From Plasmodium brasilianum (Eukaryota; Apicomplexa; Aconoidasida; Haemosporida; Plasmodiidae): a stretch of 64,000 bases of DNA. Shown here in pieces: positions 21,831-33,125 of this stretch. The DNA lies in the NCBI RefSeq assembly GCF_023973825.1, contig NC_090127.1:2326501-2390500 (forward strand), read 5' to 3'. The stretch's first letter is position 1; every line of letters begins with the position of its first letter. The notes beneath the pieces were generated by a model that had not been told where the DNA came from, made no database searches, and worked only from the letters and a program-made list of their open reading frames with translations. The position numbers and the translations under genes were made by a program.

Positions 21831-23911
21831 AACGTACGTATTTATATGTTTGTACATATACGTACGTATTTATATGTTTGTACATAAGTACGTATTTATA
21901 TGTTTGTACATATACGTACATACATATGCGTATGTTTTTTTTTTTTTTATGCTACAGGTTATTCTATATTATGTTTGTATAATGTGGAAGTTTTAAAAAT
22001 AAAGTTTTGCCCTTTAGCAAAAGCCTTTGTAGGGGGAAAAATGCACATACATATATATATATATACTACATAAATATATAAATATATAATACATATATAA
22101 AAATATAATACATATATAAAAATATAATACATATATAAAAATATAATACATATATATATATATATTAATGCATGTGCAGTCATAAACATGCGCAAATGAA
22201 GGTAGGTACAAATGCGAAATGAACAAAATTTGAATATTCCCATATAAACATTCTTGCCAAATTTTATTTATTCACATCTTCACATACGCATAAATATAAC
22301 TTACATGTACAAGTCAGAAAACACCAAATTCGCAAAATTTTGAAGTAACAAATTCAAATTTCGCTAATGAAAAAAGTGCATGGTGTTATTTTTAATTTGC
22401 TCACAAATTAACGCTATAATGTATTGTTGTTCATACTTTTTTCTTTTCTGAAAATATTTTAACATAAAATAAGTGAAAAACGCATTTATATGTTGTGCTC
22501 AATGTTTTTAAAAACGGCAATATGGATGTATTACCTGTGGGTGTGATAACTATGGATGTACTACCTGTGAGAGTATTACCTGTGGATGCATTACCTATGG
22601 GTGTATTGCCTGTGGATGTATTACCTGTGGATGTATTACCTGTGGATGTATTACCTGTGGATGTATTACCTGTGGGTGTGTTAACTATGGATGTATTACC
22701 TATATATATATGTATTTACTTATGCATGTATATATATGTGCATGTAATTCAACAAAAGTGCCTATATATTAAATTTTAGCACTATAGAGTGTGTTTTTTT
22801 TTTTTTTTTTTTGTAGATTAGCAAGCGTGTTTTTTCAATATAGATATGGTCCTTTTAAAAATAAAAATCAAGTGCCATTATTAGTGCTTTTTTTAACAGG
22901 CTATAAAATACATACAATACGTATGTGCATATATAATATATACGTAGTTATACATGTAAGCGTGAAGCGTAACCGAAGGACAGAGAAAAAGGAAAAAGGC
23001 AAAAAGCCCAGGGTGTGTTTCACTTGTAGTGTATATGATTTGTGCATCTGTTTTATTTAGTTTCGTTTTGTTTTGCTTCCATTTTTTTTTTGTTCTTTTT
23101 TTTTTTTTTTAAATCTTTTTTTCTGAATGAAATTAATGCACTGAAGTAAATCATGTGTATAATTACTTTTAAGTGCATTTTTTTTTTTTTTTAATATATA
23201 TTTTCCTTTCAGTTTTCACTTGCCTTTCATTTCCTTTTTTTTAAAGAATGTATTTATGTAAATTTTTTTTATGATTTAACTATAACATATAAGAAAAAAT
23301 AATTAAATGAGGATTAAAATATATGAAGAGGGAATAATGATACTGGTAAAACTTACCAAAACATAATCTAGATTATTTTTTAAAATAAGCCCCTCTCTTA
23401 TATCACTAAATTTAGTGTACGCTAGGATATATAATTAATAGTTACTGTTACACTAATTATTTTCGCACTTTTACCTTAACCATAATTAAAGAGAATAATT
23501 AACACCATTTTTAAGGTACTATGCTCCCATGCATACGTACATGTACATGTACATGGACGCATACATACGCGATAACATACCCGCAAACATTCATACATAC
23601 ATGCATACTCACACACGTATATATTTTCATATACACACAAATCAATATCCCTTGAGAAATGAATCCTTGCCGTTGGAATATCATTTGTTGAAAGAAATTA
23701 AAATAAGTGGAAGTTTTATGTTTGCACGTATTTAACAACGTAGTTTTGTACTGAACAGTTCCAATTATATGATATAGAAAATACATGCAAACAAAAAAAA
23801 AAAAAAAAAAAGTATTATACCGTATGTATATATATATATATATATAAAAGCGTCTGCATACGCATGTGCTCCTTTTTACAGCTGACTATTTCCCAATACC
23901 TATATTCAAAT
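21744..23911. promoter_or_regulatory. divergent region between Cpn60 and LPD
   Basis: Holds the upstream regions of two genes transcribed away from each other. It contains (TA)n tracts, an ATATAATACATATATAAA array (about 22075-22165), a 15-bp array (22515-22705) and poly(T). Two exon-like islands on the plus strand (about 22819-22920 and 23663-23733) read like real protein and may belong to an unannotated small gene; see findings. Confidence 0.45.
22515..22705 (+). repeat. 15-bp tandem array GGATGTATTACCTGT
   Basis: About twelve diverged copies of a 15-bp unit. Because the unit is a multiple of three it stays open and translates as repeated DVLPV, but there is no good gene context. Confidence 0.85.
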
Positions 23912-25834
23912 ATGAATGGAGTTATAAACAAGACGAAAATATATTTTTTCCCATTTCGTAGGAACTTTTCAACGAAGATGGAGTAAGTTAATTAAAGATA
24001 TTCATAATAAAAAAGTGTTTTATTTTATTTTTTTTTATTTTTACGTGGAATATACGTGATGTGCATTTTTGATTTTTCGCATTCACATGGAATATTTATT
24101 TTATTTTTTTTACGTGGAAGATATATGAAATGTATTTTTGACAACATTTTACATGCACATGAAATATTATTTTATGTTTTTACGGGGAAAATTTATGAAC
24201 AATAGCAATTTTAGCAACATTTTACCTGTACATGCAATAATTTTTTTTCCATTTTTATCGTATATTTTGTAATTTTATTGTATAATTTTACCTAACATTT
24301 TTTTGTACTACAATTTTGTCCCATATTTTTGCTTCACATAATTGCGCTGTTTTGCTTTTTGGTCAGTTATGACGTGATAGTCATAGGGGGAGGTCCTGGC
24401 GGCTACGTTTGCAGCATTCGATGTGGTCAGAATAAACTGAAAGTGCTGAATGTAAATGAGGATAAGAAATTAGGAGGAACTTGTTTAAATAGGGGTTGTA
24501 TTCCTTCAAAATCTTTACTGCATATTGCACATAACTATTATGAAGCAAAAACACGATTTAAAGAAAGTGGAATATTAATAGATAATATAAAATTAGATAT
24601 CGACAGTATTCATAAGCATAAAAATAAATGTATGGGAAATTTGTCAGATGGCATTTCCTTTTTGTATAAAAAGAACAATGTACATCATATTATAGGGCAT
24701 GGTAGTATTATTGATGAAAATACAGTTTTAGTAAAAACAGAGAGAGAGGAAAAAAAGGTTACAGCAGAACGTATAGTTATAGCTACAGGATCAAAGCCAA
24801 TTGAAATTCCTTTGAAAAAATTAGATGATAATAATGTAAATGATATTGATAATGTAAAGGATATATTAACATATGACCATGAGGTATTACAAACATCAGA
24901 TGATATACTCAATTTTAAAAATATTCCCAAAACGATGTCAATTATTGGAGGTGGTGTTATAGGATTAGAAATAGGTTCAGTCTTTTCAAAACTTGGTACG
25001 GATGTTACTATATTTGAATATAATAATAGGTTATGTGGTTTTCTTGATGCAGATGTTAGTAAAGTTTTACAGAAAACATTAGAAAAAATAAAAATGAAAT
25101 TTCTTTTTAGTACGTCTATAATAGGTGGTCATTTAAAAAATAATCATGCCATTTTATATGCAAAGAATGATAAAACAAATGAAATAAAAAAGGTCAAATC
25201 TGATATTGTTCTTGTATGTGTTGGTAGAAAAGCGAATTTTGAAAATTTAAATTTAGAAATTTTACAAATTCAGTTAAATGAAAAGAACAAAATACCAGTA
25301 GATGAATATTTTAATGTAATATCACATCCGACTATTAAAGCAATTGGAGATGCTATAGATGGTCCTATGCTTGCACATAAAGCGGAAGAAGAAGGATATA
25401 TACTAGCTAATATGTTATTTAATGAATTAAAACAAAATAAAAAAAAAAAATCTCATATAAATTATAACTTAGTACCGAGTGTTATATATACACACCCAGA
25501 AGTAGCTACTGTTGGATATAATGAAGAAAAATGTAAGAAATTAAATTTCAATTTCAAGTCAGTTAACTTTCCATTCGCAGCAAATAGTAGAGCAAGAACT
25601 ATAGATGATTACGATGGTCTAATTAAACTACATGTAGAAAAAGAAACAAATAGGATTTTGGGTTCACAAATTATTGGTAATAATGCCAGCGATTTGATTT
25701 TACCAATTTCCATATATGTAGGTAATAACGGGTCATCCAAGAGTTTGAGCAAAATTATTTATGCTCATCCCACATTCTCGGAGGTCATTAAGGAGGTCGC
25801 GTTACAGTCTTTTGACAAAGCGATACATATGTGA
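23912..25834 (+). CDS. LPD1: dihydrolipoamide dehydrogenase, mitochondrial (E3)
   Basis: Flavoprotein that reoxidises dihydrolipoamide for the mitochondrial 2-oxoacid dehydrogenase and glycine cleavage complexes. Model: join(23912..23982,24367..25834), 512 residues. Exon 1 encodes MNGVINKTKIYFFPFRRNFS followed by TKM and part of D24, an Arg/Lys-rich presequence with no acidic residue before the mature start. The donor is GTAAGT and the acceptor GGTCAG. The mature start YDVIVIGGGPGGY carries the FAD motif. The redox disulfide is C63/C68 (GGTCLNRGCIPSK), the NAD motif is SIIGGGVIGLEIG, the second FAD contact is KAIGDAIDGPMLAHKAEEEG, and the C-terminal His/Glu dyad is HPTFSEVIKE (491-500). All catalytic residues are present. 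Confidence 0.95.
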
Positions 25835-25869
25835 GTGTTTGCTCATGATACAGGAGGAAAGGGATAGGG

Positions 25870-26050
25870 ACACATACACACACACATACACATACATACA
25901 CATACATACACATACATATACACACACATACATACACACACACACACATACACACACACACACATACACACACATACACATACACACACATACACATACA
26001 CACACACATACATACACACACACACACATACACACACACACACATACACA
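25870..26050. repeat. CACATA/CACACA microsatellite array
   Basis: About 180 bases of ACACAC and ACATAC units immediately after the LPD stop codon, ending in a poly(A)-rich tract. Confidence 0.9.
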
Positions 26051-26319
26051 CAAAAAAAAAAGAAAAAAGAAAAAAGAAAAAAAGGAGGGAAATCCAGGCA
26101 AGTCAGGAAAGATGAACAAATAAGGAAAACAAACAAACTGCAAGACCCTAATGACGTAGGAACATTCTTTCTCTTTAAAACGGGTTCATGTAATGACACA
26201 TTCTTGTTTTATTATTATTTTATTTTTTTTTTTTATTCCCTCTTTTTGCCCAGTTTGTTTATCTTGTTCTTAAATGCTTCTTCCTTGGCTGGTTGCACTC
26301 CTTTTTTTTTGTCTTTTCG

Positions 26320-26465
26320 TCCTTTCATCCATTCGTTCTTTCATCCTTTCGTTCTTTTATCCTTTCGTTCTTTTATCCTTTCGTTCTTTCATCCTTTCGT
26401 TCTTTTATCCTTTCGTTCTTTCATCCTTTCGTTCTTTCATCCTTTCGTTCTTTCATCCTTTCTCA
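26320..26465. repeat. 16-bp tandem array TTCGTTCTTTCATCCT
   Basis: About nine copies with T/C variation at one position. The pyrimidine-only strand makes all three frames nearly stop-free, so the long ORFs here are artefacts. Confidence 0.9.
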
Positions 26466-26765
26466 TATTTTTTCTTCCCCTTCTTTTTTGGTACTTTCGA
26501 ACAATATGCAAAATGAAATATTAATAAGAAACACGACAGATTCGACGTCTTTTCAATGCGAATTTACTATTTGAATACACCCGTTTGACATAACCATAAT
26601 ATGATTCTTTTAAAATATGAGGGAAAATAGCACAAATAAGTAGATGGAGGCACAGGTACAGATACAGCTACAGGTGTGTATAGTGATACACATGTACAAT
26701 TCATAGGAGAGATGGTAACAACATTTACATACATACTAAAATTGTTAAGTTGCTAACAAATATAT

Positions 26766-26876
26766 ATGACAGTAATTTCTGCTTTTATACGCGGAAACGG
26801 AGGCTCCGGTAACAGAAAATACTTTAGAAGAGTAAGGTCGAGATACAATGTAGTAAAGCATATAATAGCAAAGTAA
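26766..26876 (+). CDS. candidate 36-residue basic small ORF
   Basis: ATG to TAA with balanced codon use, encoding MTVISAFIRGNGGSGNRKYF followed by an Arg/Lys-rich tail. It is noticeably more GC-rich and less repetitive than its surroundings. No homologue is recognised, and it could be noise or part of a UTR. Confidence 0.25.
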   Translation: MTVISAFIRGNGGSGNRKYFRRVRSRYNVVKHIIAK

Positions 26877-27271
26877 TGGCATGAAAAGTGGTATGTATCA
26901 TTCGTTTATTATGTATGAAATGATTTTTAAAAAAATAAAAAAGGAAAAAAAGGAGGAAAATGTTCACTCCTACATTATAAATATATGTACATATATATAT
27001 ATATATATATACATGTATGTATACGTATGTATATATATATATATATATATAGGCTCATAAGAACGCTAAGATATAACGGTTCGCCAAAAGGACACGTGCT
27101 GTATTTGAACGTTTTATTTTTACGTATTCATTCAACAAAATATATTAAATTTTTGAGTTGCTTTTTTTGTGCAATTTAATTTTTATTGGTGCGGTAAAAT
27201 TTTTTCATAGAGTACATCATTTACTGAAGTGACGTTCCTATGTGGAAGTGAACGATTTGTATTTCCATTCG

Positions 27272-27303
<32 letters not shown>

Positions 27304-27419
27304 AAGTAAACGAACGAACAAATAAACAAAATGAAAGAGGTGAAAATATAATGGTAAAATAAAATAACAAAACATAATAGCTAAATAAAAAAAAAAAAAA
27401 AGAAAAAAAAAAGTGCAGA

Positions 27420-27463
<44 letters not shown>

Positions 27464-27776
27464 CACATGCTCACACACAGTAAGTTTTATTTTTCGTGGA
27501 AAATTTGATCTCATACACTGAAGTTGCTGGAGCACATTCATTAGTATAACATATTATGGGGTACCAAGCATTGTGTAAGCAGCAGTCGTTCCTATTGCTT
27601 AATTGTTCATGCGCTTGCTAATTTGCTGTTTTAGTATAACTGTTTTTTCTACATAAAAGTGTTTATAACGTTCAAATTTTTTCTTTTCTTTTTCGTACGT
27701 ACACATTTAATATATATATATATATATGTATTTATGTGTGTATATATGCTTAACCCGTGAAAGTAAAAGCTTCAGA

Positions 27777-27945
27777 ATGGCTGTTAAAATATTAAAAGTA
27801 ATTGATGATAGGGACCTACAAAAGCTACAAAACGAATCGAAGTGCTGTATAATAGTGAACGGTTTGGTGTTTGACGTCACTTCGTTTTATGAACATCCAG
27901 GCGGGTATGACCTTTTTAAAGAGTACGAAGGTAAACATGTGTACT

Positions 27946-27991
<46 letters not shown>

Positions 27992-28940
27992 AATATGTAT
28001 GTATAAACATTGCACTCACAGTATTTTGTATGTTCAATAGGGGAATTACGAAATCTTTGTTTATTAACTTATGATAACATTTTTTTTTTTTTTTGTGTAT
28101 TTTATTTTATTCATTTTATATATATTTTATTTATTTTTACTTTATTCATTTTATATATATTTTATTTATTTTTATTTTATTCATTTTATATATATTTTAT
28201 TTATTTTTACTTTATTCATTGATCAGGAAAAGACGCAACAGCAGCTTTCAACGAAATAGGACATTCTGTTAATGCAAAAAAATTGATGAAGAACTATTTA
28301 ATTGGAATAATGAAAAATTCTGATAGATACAAAAATAAGATAAATACAAGAATGGTAGAAGACAAAGTAGAATATATCGAATATTCTGCGCAAGATGAAG
28401 AAGAGGGTGAGGAAACTGCAGCAATTAAGCCTGAGCTGGATCAAACGAAAGATAAAGTAAACAAATAATTTTTTTGTTTTTTTTTTTGTTTCTTTTTTTG
28501 TTTTTTTTTTGCAAATTTATTGTCAATATTTTGTCAATTTTACTTTATTGTTTATGTTTTATTATATATATTCAATAAAAAAGTTCAAATTAAAAAAAAA
28601 TATTACAAATGGCTCAAAAAAGTAAAAACACAGTTACGCACATACATGCATTACGCATATGTGTGTGCGTGTTGACCAAAAACAAAAAAATAGCTGCAAA
28701 AAAATTTTTTAAAGAACTGCTTTAAAAAAGAGCTTTAAAAAGGAACTATAAAAAGGAACTATAAAAGCAGCCTTAAACATATTCTAATTCTTAATGTTAG
28801 CCACCAAAGCTTTATTTTTATTTCATTTCCTCTTTTATTCCACGTAGGTTGCCGATGCAGAAAAAGTAAATTATCCCATGGTTTCCCTCATTATCCTTCT
28901 CTTCAGCATTGCTTATTATTATTTGTTTTTAAAGGGGTAA
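27777..28940 (+). CDS. cytochrome b5, tail-anchored
   Basis: Small haem protein that passes electrons to membrane oxidases and desaturases. Model: join(27777..27930,28227..28456,28848..28940), 158 residues. Haem ligands are His40 in EHPGGYDLF and His64 in FNEIGHSV, with spacing typical of the family. Exon 1 ends GAAG|GTAAAC and exon 2 starts after GATCAG, joining EYEG to KDATAAF. Exon 3, after CACGTAG, encodes VADAEKVNYPMVSLIILLFS and a final hydrophobic stretch that forms a C-terminal membrane anchor, so the haem domain would face the cytosol from the ER or outer mitochondrial membrane. Exon 3 is too short to be seen as an ORF. Intron 1 contains (TA)n and a 35-bp array (about 28095-28220). 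Confidence 0.92.
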
Positions 28941-29407
28941 ATGCTACAAATGCCATTTTCATCTTGCTCATAAGAATAATTATGTTTGCAATGAATATCA
29001 AGCTGACCCAATTTTTTTTTCAATTGAACATTTTTTAAATAAAAAAATAAACAATTCTTTGTTAACACAAATTATCAAAATTTTCAGTTTAAATGTGGGG
29101 TCCGTTGGTCCATAGAGGGATCGTGCCTATGCATATAAACGTGAGCTGAGCACGTGCTTATATGTACATACATATGTATCTACATATATGTATTTATGTA
29201 TCTATTAGCCAATACCTCATCTGATGTACAAGCTTTTGCGCACCCCCTCGAATAAGACTGTCTGCTTTCTTCGTTTCCTGCATTTTTTCCCACGTATGTA
29301 CGCGTATGTGTATACACACACATACATACATACGTTAATATATATGCGCACACGTACGAGCATGCTTTTTTATTTGCCTCTCCCCAATGCAAAGGCGTAA
29401 ATTTTGC
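28941..29407. other. convergent 3' region
   Basis: Between the convergent cytochrome b5 and CWC16-like genes. A/T-rich with a short GC-richer patch near 29215-29290; no gene seen. Confidence 0.5.
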
Positions 29408-30508
29408 CTACTTCTCTACCTTGAGGTACTTCTTATCAAATATGCTCCTTTTTTTTTTCTTTATTAAAGTATTTCTTGCATATTTACTTTTGGCTTTAAT
29501 GCTACTCCTATGTTTTTTAGTGAAGAGAATAAATTTTTCGATTTTTAAATCTTCATAAGGGTCATTTACAATATCAATAAATATATTTTTTTTTTTATAT
29601 TCTTCCCTTATTTTTATTTTATCTTTTTTAATATCTCGTAGTTGCTTTCTTAAGTTACTGTTGCATACAAAATCATTTTTAAGCATGTGGTTTCTTTTAT
29701 AATTTTCTTTTATTATATCATTTATATCTTCGTCTGTTGAAAGGTCAACTTCGTCTTGTATACAATCTTTTCCATTAGCTTCACAACTTGGTATTTTGTC
29801 GTCCGATTTGTTTTCATAAGTTTTATTCTCATCCGCTTTATTCTCATCCGCTTTATTCTCATCCGCTTTATTCTCATCCGCTTTATCCTCATCCGCTTTA
29901 TCCTCATCCGCTTTATCCTCACCCGCGTCGCACTTTTGACTCTTTCCCTTTCTTCCTTTTTTTTCCTCAAGCAGGTTATTATCTGCACCATCTGAGTGTA
30001 CAAAATGGCTTTGCTCCTTTTGAAAATGGACTGGAAGCTGCTTCTTTTGTAGTGCATTAATTTCTAAAAGGAGAAAGGGGTTTCCTTTTTTTTTTTTGTT
30101 TTGTTCAAAGTCTATTGTGTTAAAATTATTCTTTGCTCCTTCTGTTAACACATTTTCAAAATGCTCAATTTTTTTTCTTGCTCCCTCAATAATATCATAT
30201 GAACAATTTTTCGGATTCGTTTCAATGATAATTTTGTTGGAACAATTTTTACAAAAAATAGAAAAGGAATAGAAACAAGTACTTAAGTAATACCCAGCTT
30301 TCCTTCTTTCACTGTTAAACCTTTCCCCTTTATAAATATATATTTTACATTTTGTACATATGATAGTATATGGTATTTCAAATTTTATTTCGTTATAATC
30401 TTTTCTGTTGTTCTTTTTTATTTCTTTTTCTTTTTTCTTCTTTGATCGTTCATCTTCTACACTTCCATAATAAAAGTTATCAGCCCTTGATGCTTTTAAT
30501 GACAACAT
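29408..30508 (-). CDS. CWC16/CCDC130 (Yju2/Saf4) family splicing factor
   Basis: 366 residues from ATG 30508. The start was chosen because MLSLKASRADNFYYGSVEDE matches the family N-terminus (RADNFYYP), while the upstream open frame is hydrophobic low complexity. The conserved core is FEIPYTIICTKCKIYIYKGE, then RFNSERRKAGYYLST, then FSIFCKNCSNKIIIETNP. The two CxxC pairs (C51/C54 and C86/C89) form the zinc-binding site of the family. Proteins of this type act in the spliceosome; Yju2/CCDC94 promotes the first step, and CCDC130 forms are linked to U2- or U12-type splicing. The middle carries about eight tandem DKADE/NKADE pentapeptides (29820-29925) and the C-terminal part is Lys-rich. Which of the two family branches it belongs to needs a tree. 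Confidence 0.88.
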   Translation of the reverse strand: MLSLKASRADNFYYGSVEDERSKKKKEKEIKKNNRKDYNEIKFEIPYTIICTKCKIYIYKGERFNSERRKAGYYLSTCFYSFSIFCKNCSNKIIIETNPKNCSYDIIEGARKKIEHFENVLTEGAKNNFNTIDFEQNKKKKGNPFLLLEINALQKKQLPVHFQKEQSHFVHSDGADNNLLEEKKGRKGKSQKCDAGEDKADEDKADEDKADENKADENKADENKADENKTYENKSDDKIPSCEANGKDCIQDEVDLSTDEDINDIIKENYKRNHMLKNDFVCNSNLRKQLRDIKKDKIKIREEYKKKNIFIDIVNDPYEDLKIEKFILFTKKHRSSIKAKSKYARNTLIKKKKRSIFDKKYLKVEK

Positions 30509-30784
30509 GAGGCACAAAATTGGAATGGATGGGGACAAGGAGGAAAAAAAAAAAAATAAATAAATAAAAATAAAAATACTCAAAGAAAAGGCAAGGCTAG
30601 GCAAATGCGATAAACAACTTAGAAGTACGCAAAACTGCACAATATTGCGCTAAATGGCACGAATGGATATTAAGGAATACGAAAAAATATAAAAGCGAAG
30701 TTATTCAAGAACGATCTAACAATTAAAAAGGATATATTTTCTTACACTACATTGTATTTAGCAATTCCTTATTGTAAATTAAAA

Positions 30785-30816
<32 letters not shown>

Positions 30817-33125
30817 GGACGAATAAAACAAATGCATTTATTTTTATATAAAAAAAAAGAAAATAAAAGATAAATGCCTGTTAACTGTATGTCATTCGCG
30901 AAAACACATAGGTGCATAGACGAATACACGAATATTTGAATACATGAGTACATATATAAATGTATACGTGAATACATGTATACGTGAATACATGTATACG
31001 TGAATACATGTATACGTGAATACATGCATACGTGAATACATGCATACGTGCATACATACATACATACTTACGTAAGTACATACGTGTTATACATGTAAAT
31101 GCATTTAAACATTTATGCGACCATTTCGTGCATTTCGTTTGTACACTCCTGCTAATTGCAGCACGCGCAAGTGCAACTGCAAAAGGAGTATTGATGCTGC
31201 AAATATTTTTTTGTAAAAAATGAAGAAAATTGGTATAAATAAAAGACGAAAAGAACACTACATTTAAAATATATTGTCTATTTTTTTTTCTGTTTTGTTT
31301 TATTTTTTTCTATTTTGTTTTATTTTTTTCTATTTTGTTTTATTTTTTTCTATTTTGTTTTATTTTTTTCTATTTTGTTTTATTTTTTTCTATTTTGTTT
31401 TATTTTTTTCTATTTTGTTTTATTTTTTTCTGTTTTGTTTTATTTTTTTCTATTTTTTGCTATTTTTCCTTTTACTACACATGTAATACATAATTTATTA
31501 AGTGTAATAAACTGTATATATCTATTTAATTTTATTTAGAGTACAATGTGCTTTTTGAAGATGGATTATGAAACATTCTTTACGAATGGCAAATCAACTT
31601 TGCGTACTTGCATTTTTGCGTACTTGCATTTTTGCATACTTGCATTTTTGCATACTTGCATATTGTTATTTTAGAAATATCAAAACGATTTCATCGTATT
31701 TCCGTAAAAATAAAGCATTTTCACTTTGTATTACTATACACATATTACAGTTTGATTACGTTGTATCTTCTACCGCTATTTTCAAAATTGTTTTTGTTCA
31801 TGTTAGAGCTACAAGCACTTTCGATTCATCCAATTTCTCCAAATTTTTTTTTATTATTTTTCTGCATACATTCCTTTTTCATCTCCACTAAGTGCAGACC
31901 CACCGCTGCTTGCGGTGCGTGTGATCAAGTATGTGTACGTGGTTGTGTATGTAGAAATGTGGAACGAAAAAGGAACAGATAAACATGATATAAAGCAGCT
32001 TCTTTCTTCTTTTGTTCGTTTTTTCACTTTTTTTTTTTTTTTTCCGACGCTCGAAATTGCTCATTAGTGCTGTTTTTACGATAAAAAATAACTCTCGTTT
32101 TAAATTAATTTCTGGACATTGTTTATTGTACATCTTTATATAGTATAGTCTTTGCTATAAATATGTAATTAGGATGCAAAAATTGAAAAGAAAAGCAAAC
32201 TATATAAGAGTGGTTTCCCAAGTGTTTATATAAACCATTTTAAATTCGACATGCCAGAAAAAATTAAGAAAATGTAAAAAAAAAATGAAATATAAGAATG
32301 TAATAAAAAATTTAATCAAAAATGAAAGGAACAAATGTAATCAGAATAAATGTGTTTCATACTAAAGGGGAAAAAGCTAATGTACAGTATAATGTCTATT
32401 TGCACATATGTATGCACAAATGCGTTCTGCATGATTAAAAAGCAAACGTTGAATAAAAGGAAAGTCATCTTAAAAGAAATATTCTGAAACGAAAAAAAAG
32501 AATGGGAAAATTATGCCCCATGATAAGCACGTAATGTACATATGTCTGCGCACAAAAGTAATACACAAATGCACACATGCATATATATACATATATATAT
32601 ATACATACATATACGAATCTACCCACACACATATGTGTATGCATTTATTTACACATTCAAACACACAGACATGTTCAAAATTAACGACTTAAAACAAGGA
32701 AACGGAAAAAAGGCATGTTAAACCAAATATAAAAAGATAGGTTAAACGTAACCTAAACCAGCGTGGCTGCATTCGGATTTTATCCAACAAAAACAAAAAA
32801 AAAGAAAGAAAAAAAAAGGGATGAAAAAGGGAATGCAAATAAATATATAAATAAGTTGTGTATAAAATTCGAATAAAACACGAGAAATATGTAAATAAAA
32901 TGAAAAAAAGAAAACAGACGCGAACGTAAAAAAAAAAAAAAAAAAAAAAGGTGCGTTTCGATTTACTTAAAACAAAAATAGTGTACGGAAAAGTTCACAC
33001 ATACACAGATAAAAATATATATCCTATATATGGGGGTACTACACTACCTCCTTTCGGTAAATTCTTTTTAAAAAAAAAAAATTAAAAATAAACATATATA
33101 TATATATATATATAGGCATATCACT
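30509..33125. other. intergenic region, 2.6 kb
   Basis: Between two minus-strand genes. Contains a poly(T) run (about 30788-30816), a tandem GTATACGTGAATACAT-type array (about 30935-31080), a 20-bp T-rich array (31275-31460) and a (TGCATACTTGCATTTT)n stretch (about 31605-31665). Two GC-richer islands (about 31140-31205 and 31893-31970) are open on both strands; I could not build a gene from them. Confidence 0.45.
31275..31460. repeat. 20-bp tandem array TCTATTTTGTTTTATTTTTT
   Basis: About nine copies with occasional A/G variation (TCTG). Open in several frames by composition only. Confidence 0.9.

Larger units (their letters stand above)
25835..27776. other. intergenic region with repeats and one small ORF
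   Basis: Between LPD and cytochrome b5, both plus strand. It contains a CA/TA-rich array (25870-26050), a 16-bp array (26320-26465), a candidate small ORF (26766-26876), (TA)n tracts and poly(A) runs near 27274-27301. Nothing else is supported. Confidence 0.5.

Noticed and set aside
22495..22779. 94-codon ORF of DVLPV repeats
   Set aside because: Open only because the array unit is 15 bp; it has no convincing context, although a short exon at its start cannot be excluded.
25870..26050. CRISPR-like or telomeric repeats
   Set aside because: Simple microsatellite units with no spacers; the organism is eukaryotic and the units differ from telomeric repeats.
25788..26199. Cys/Val/Met-rich ORFs on both strands after LPD
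   Set aside because: Translations of the CACATA microsatellite.
26204..26574. Three overlapping plus-strand ORFs rich in Phe/Ser/His
   Set aside because: Pyrimidine-rich 16-bp array has no stops in any frame; repeats explain them.
31274..31539. Phe/Tyr-rich ORFs
   Set aside because: Translations of the 20-bp T-rich array.
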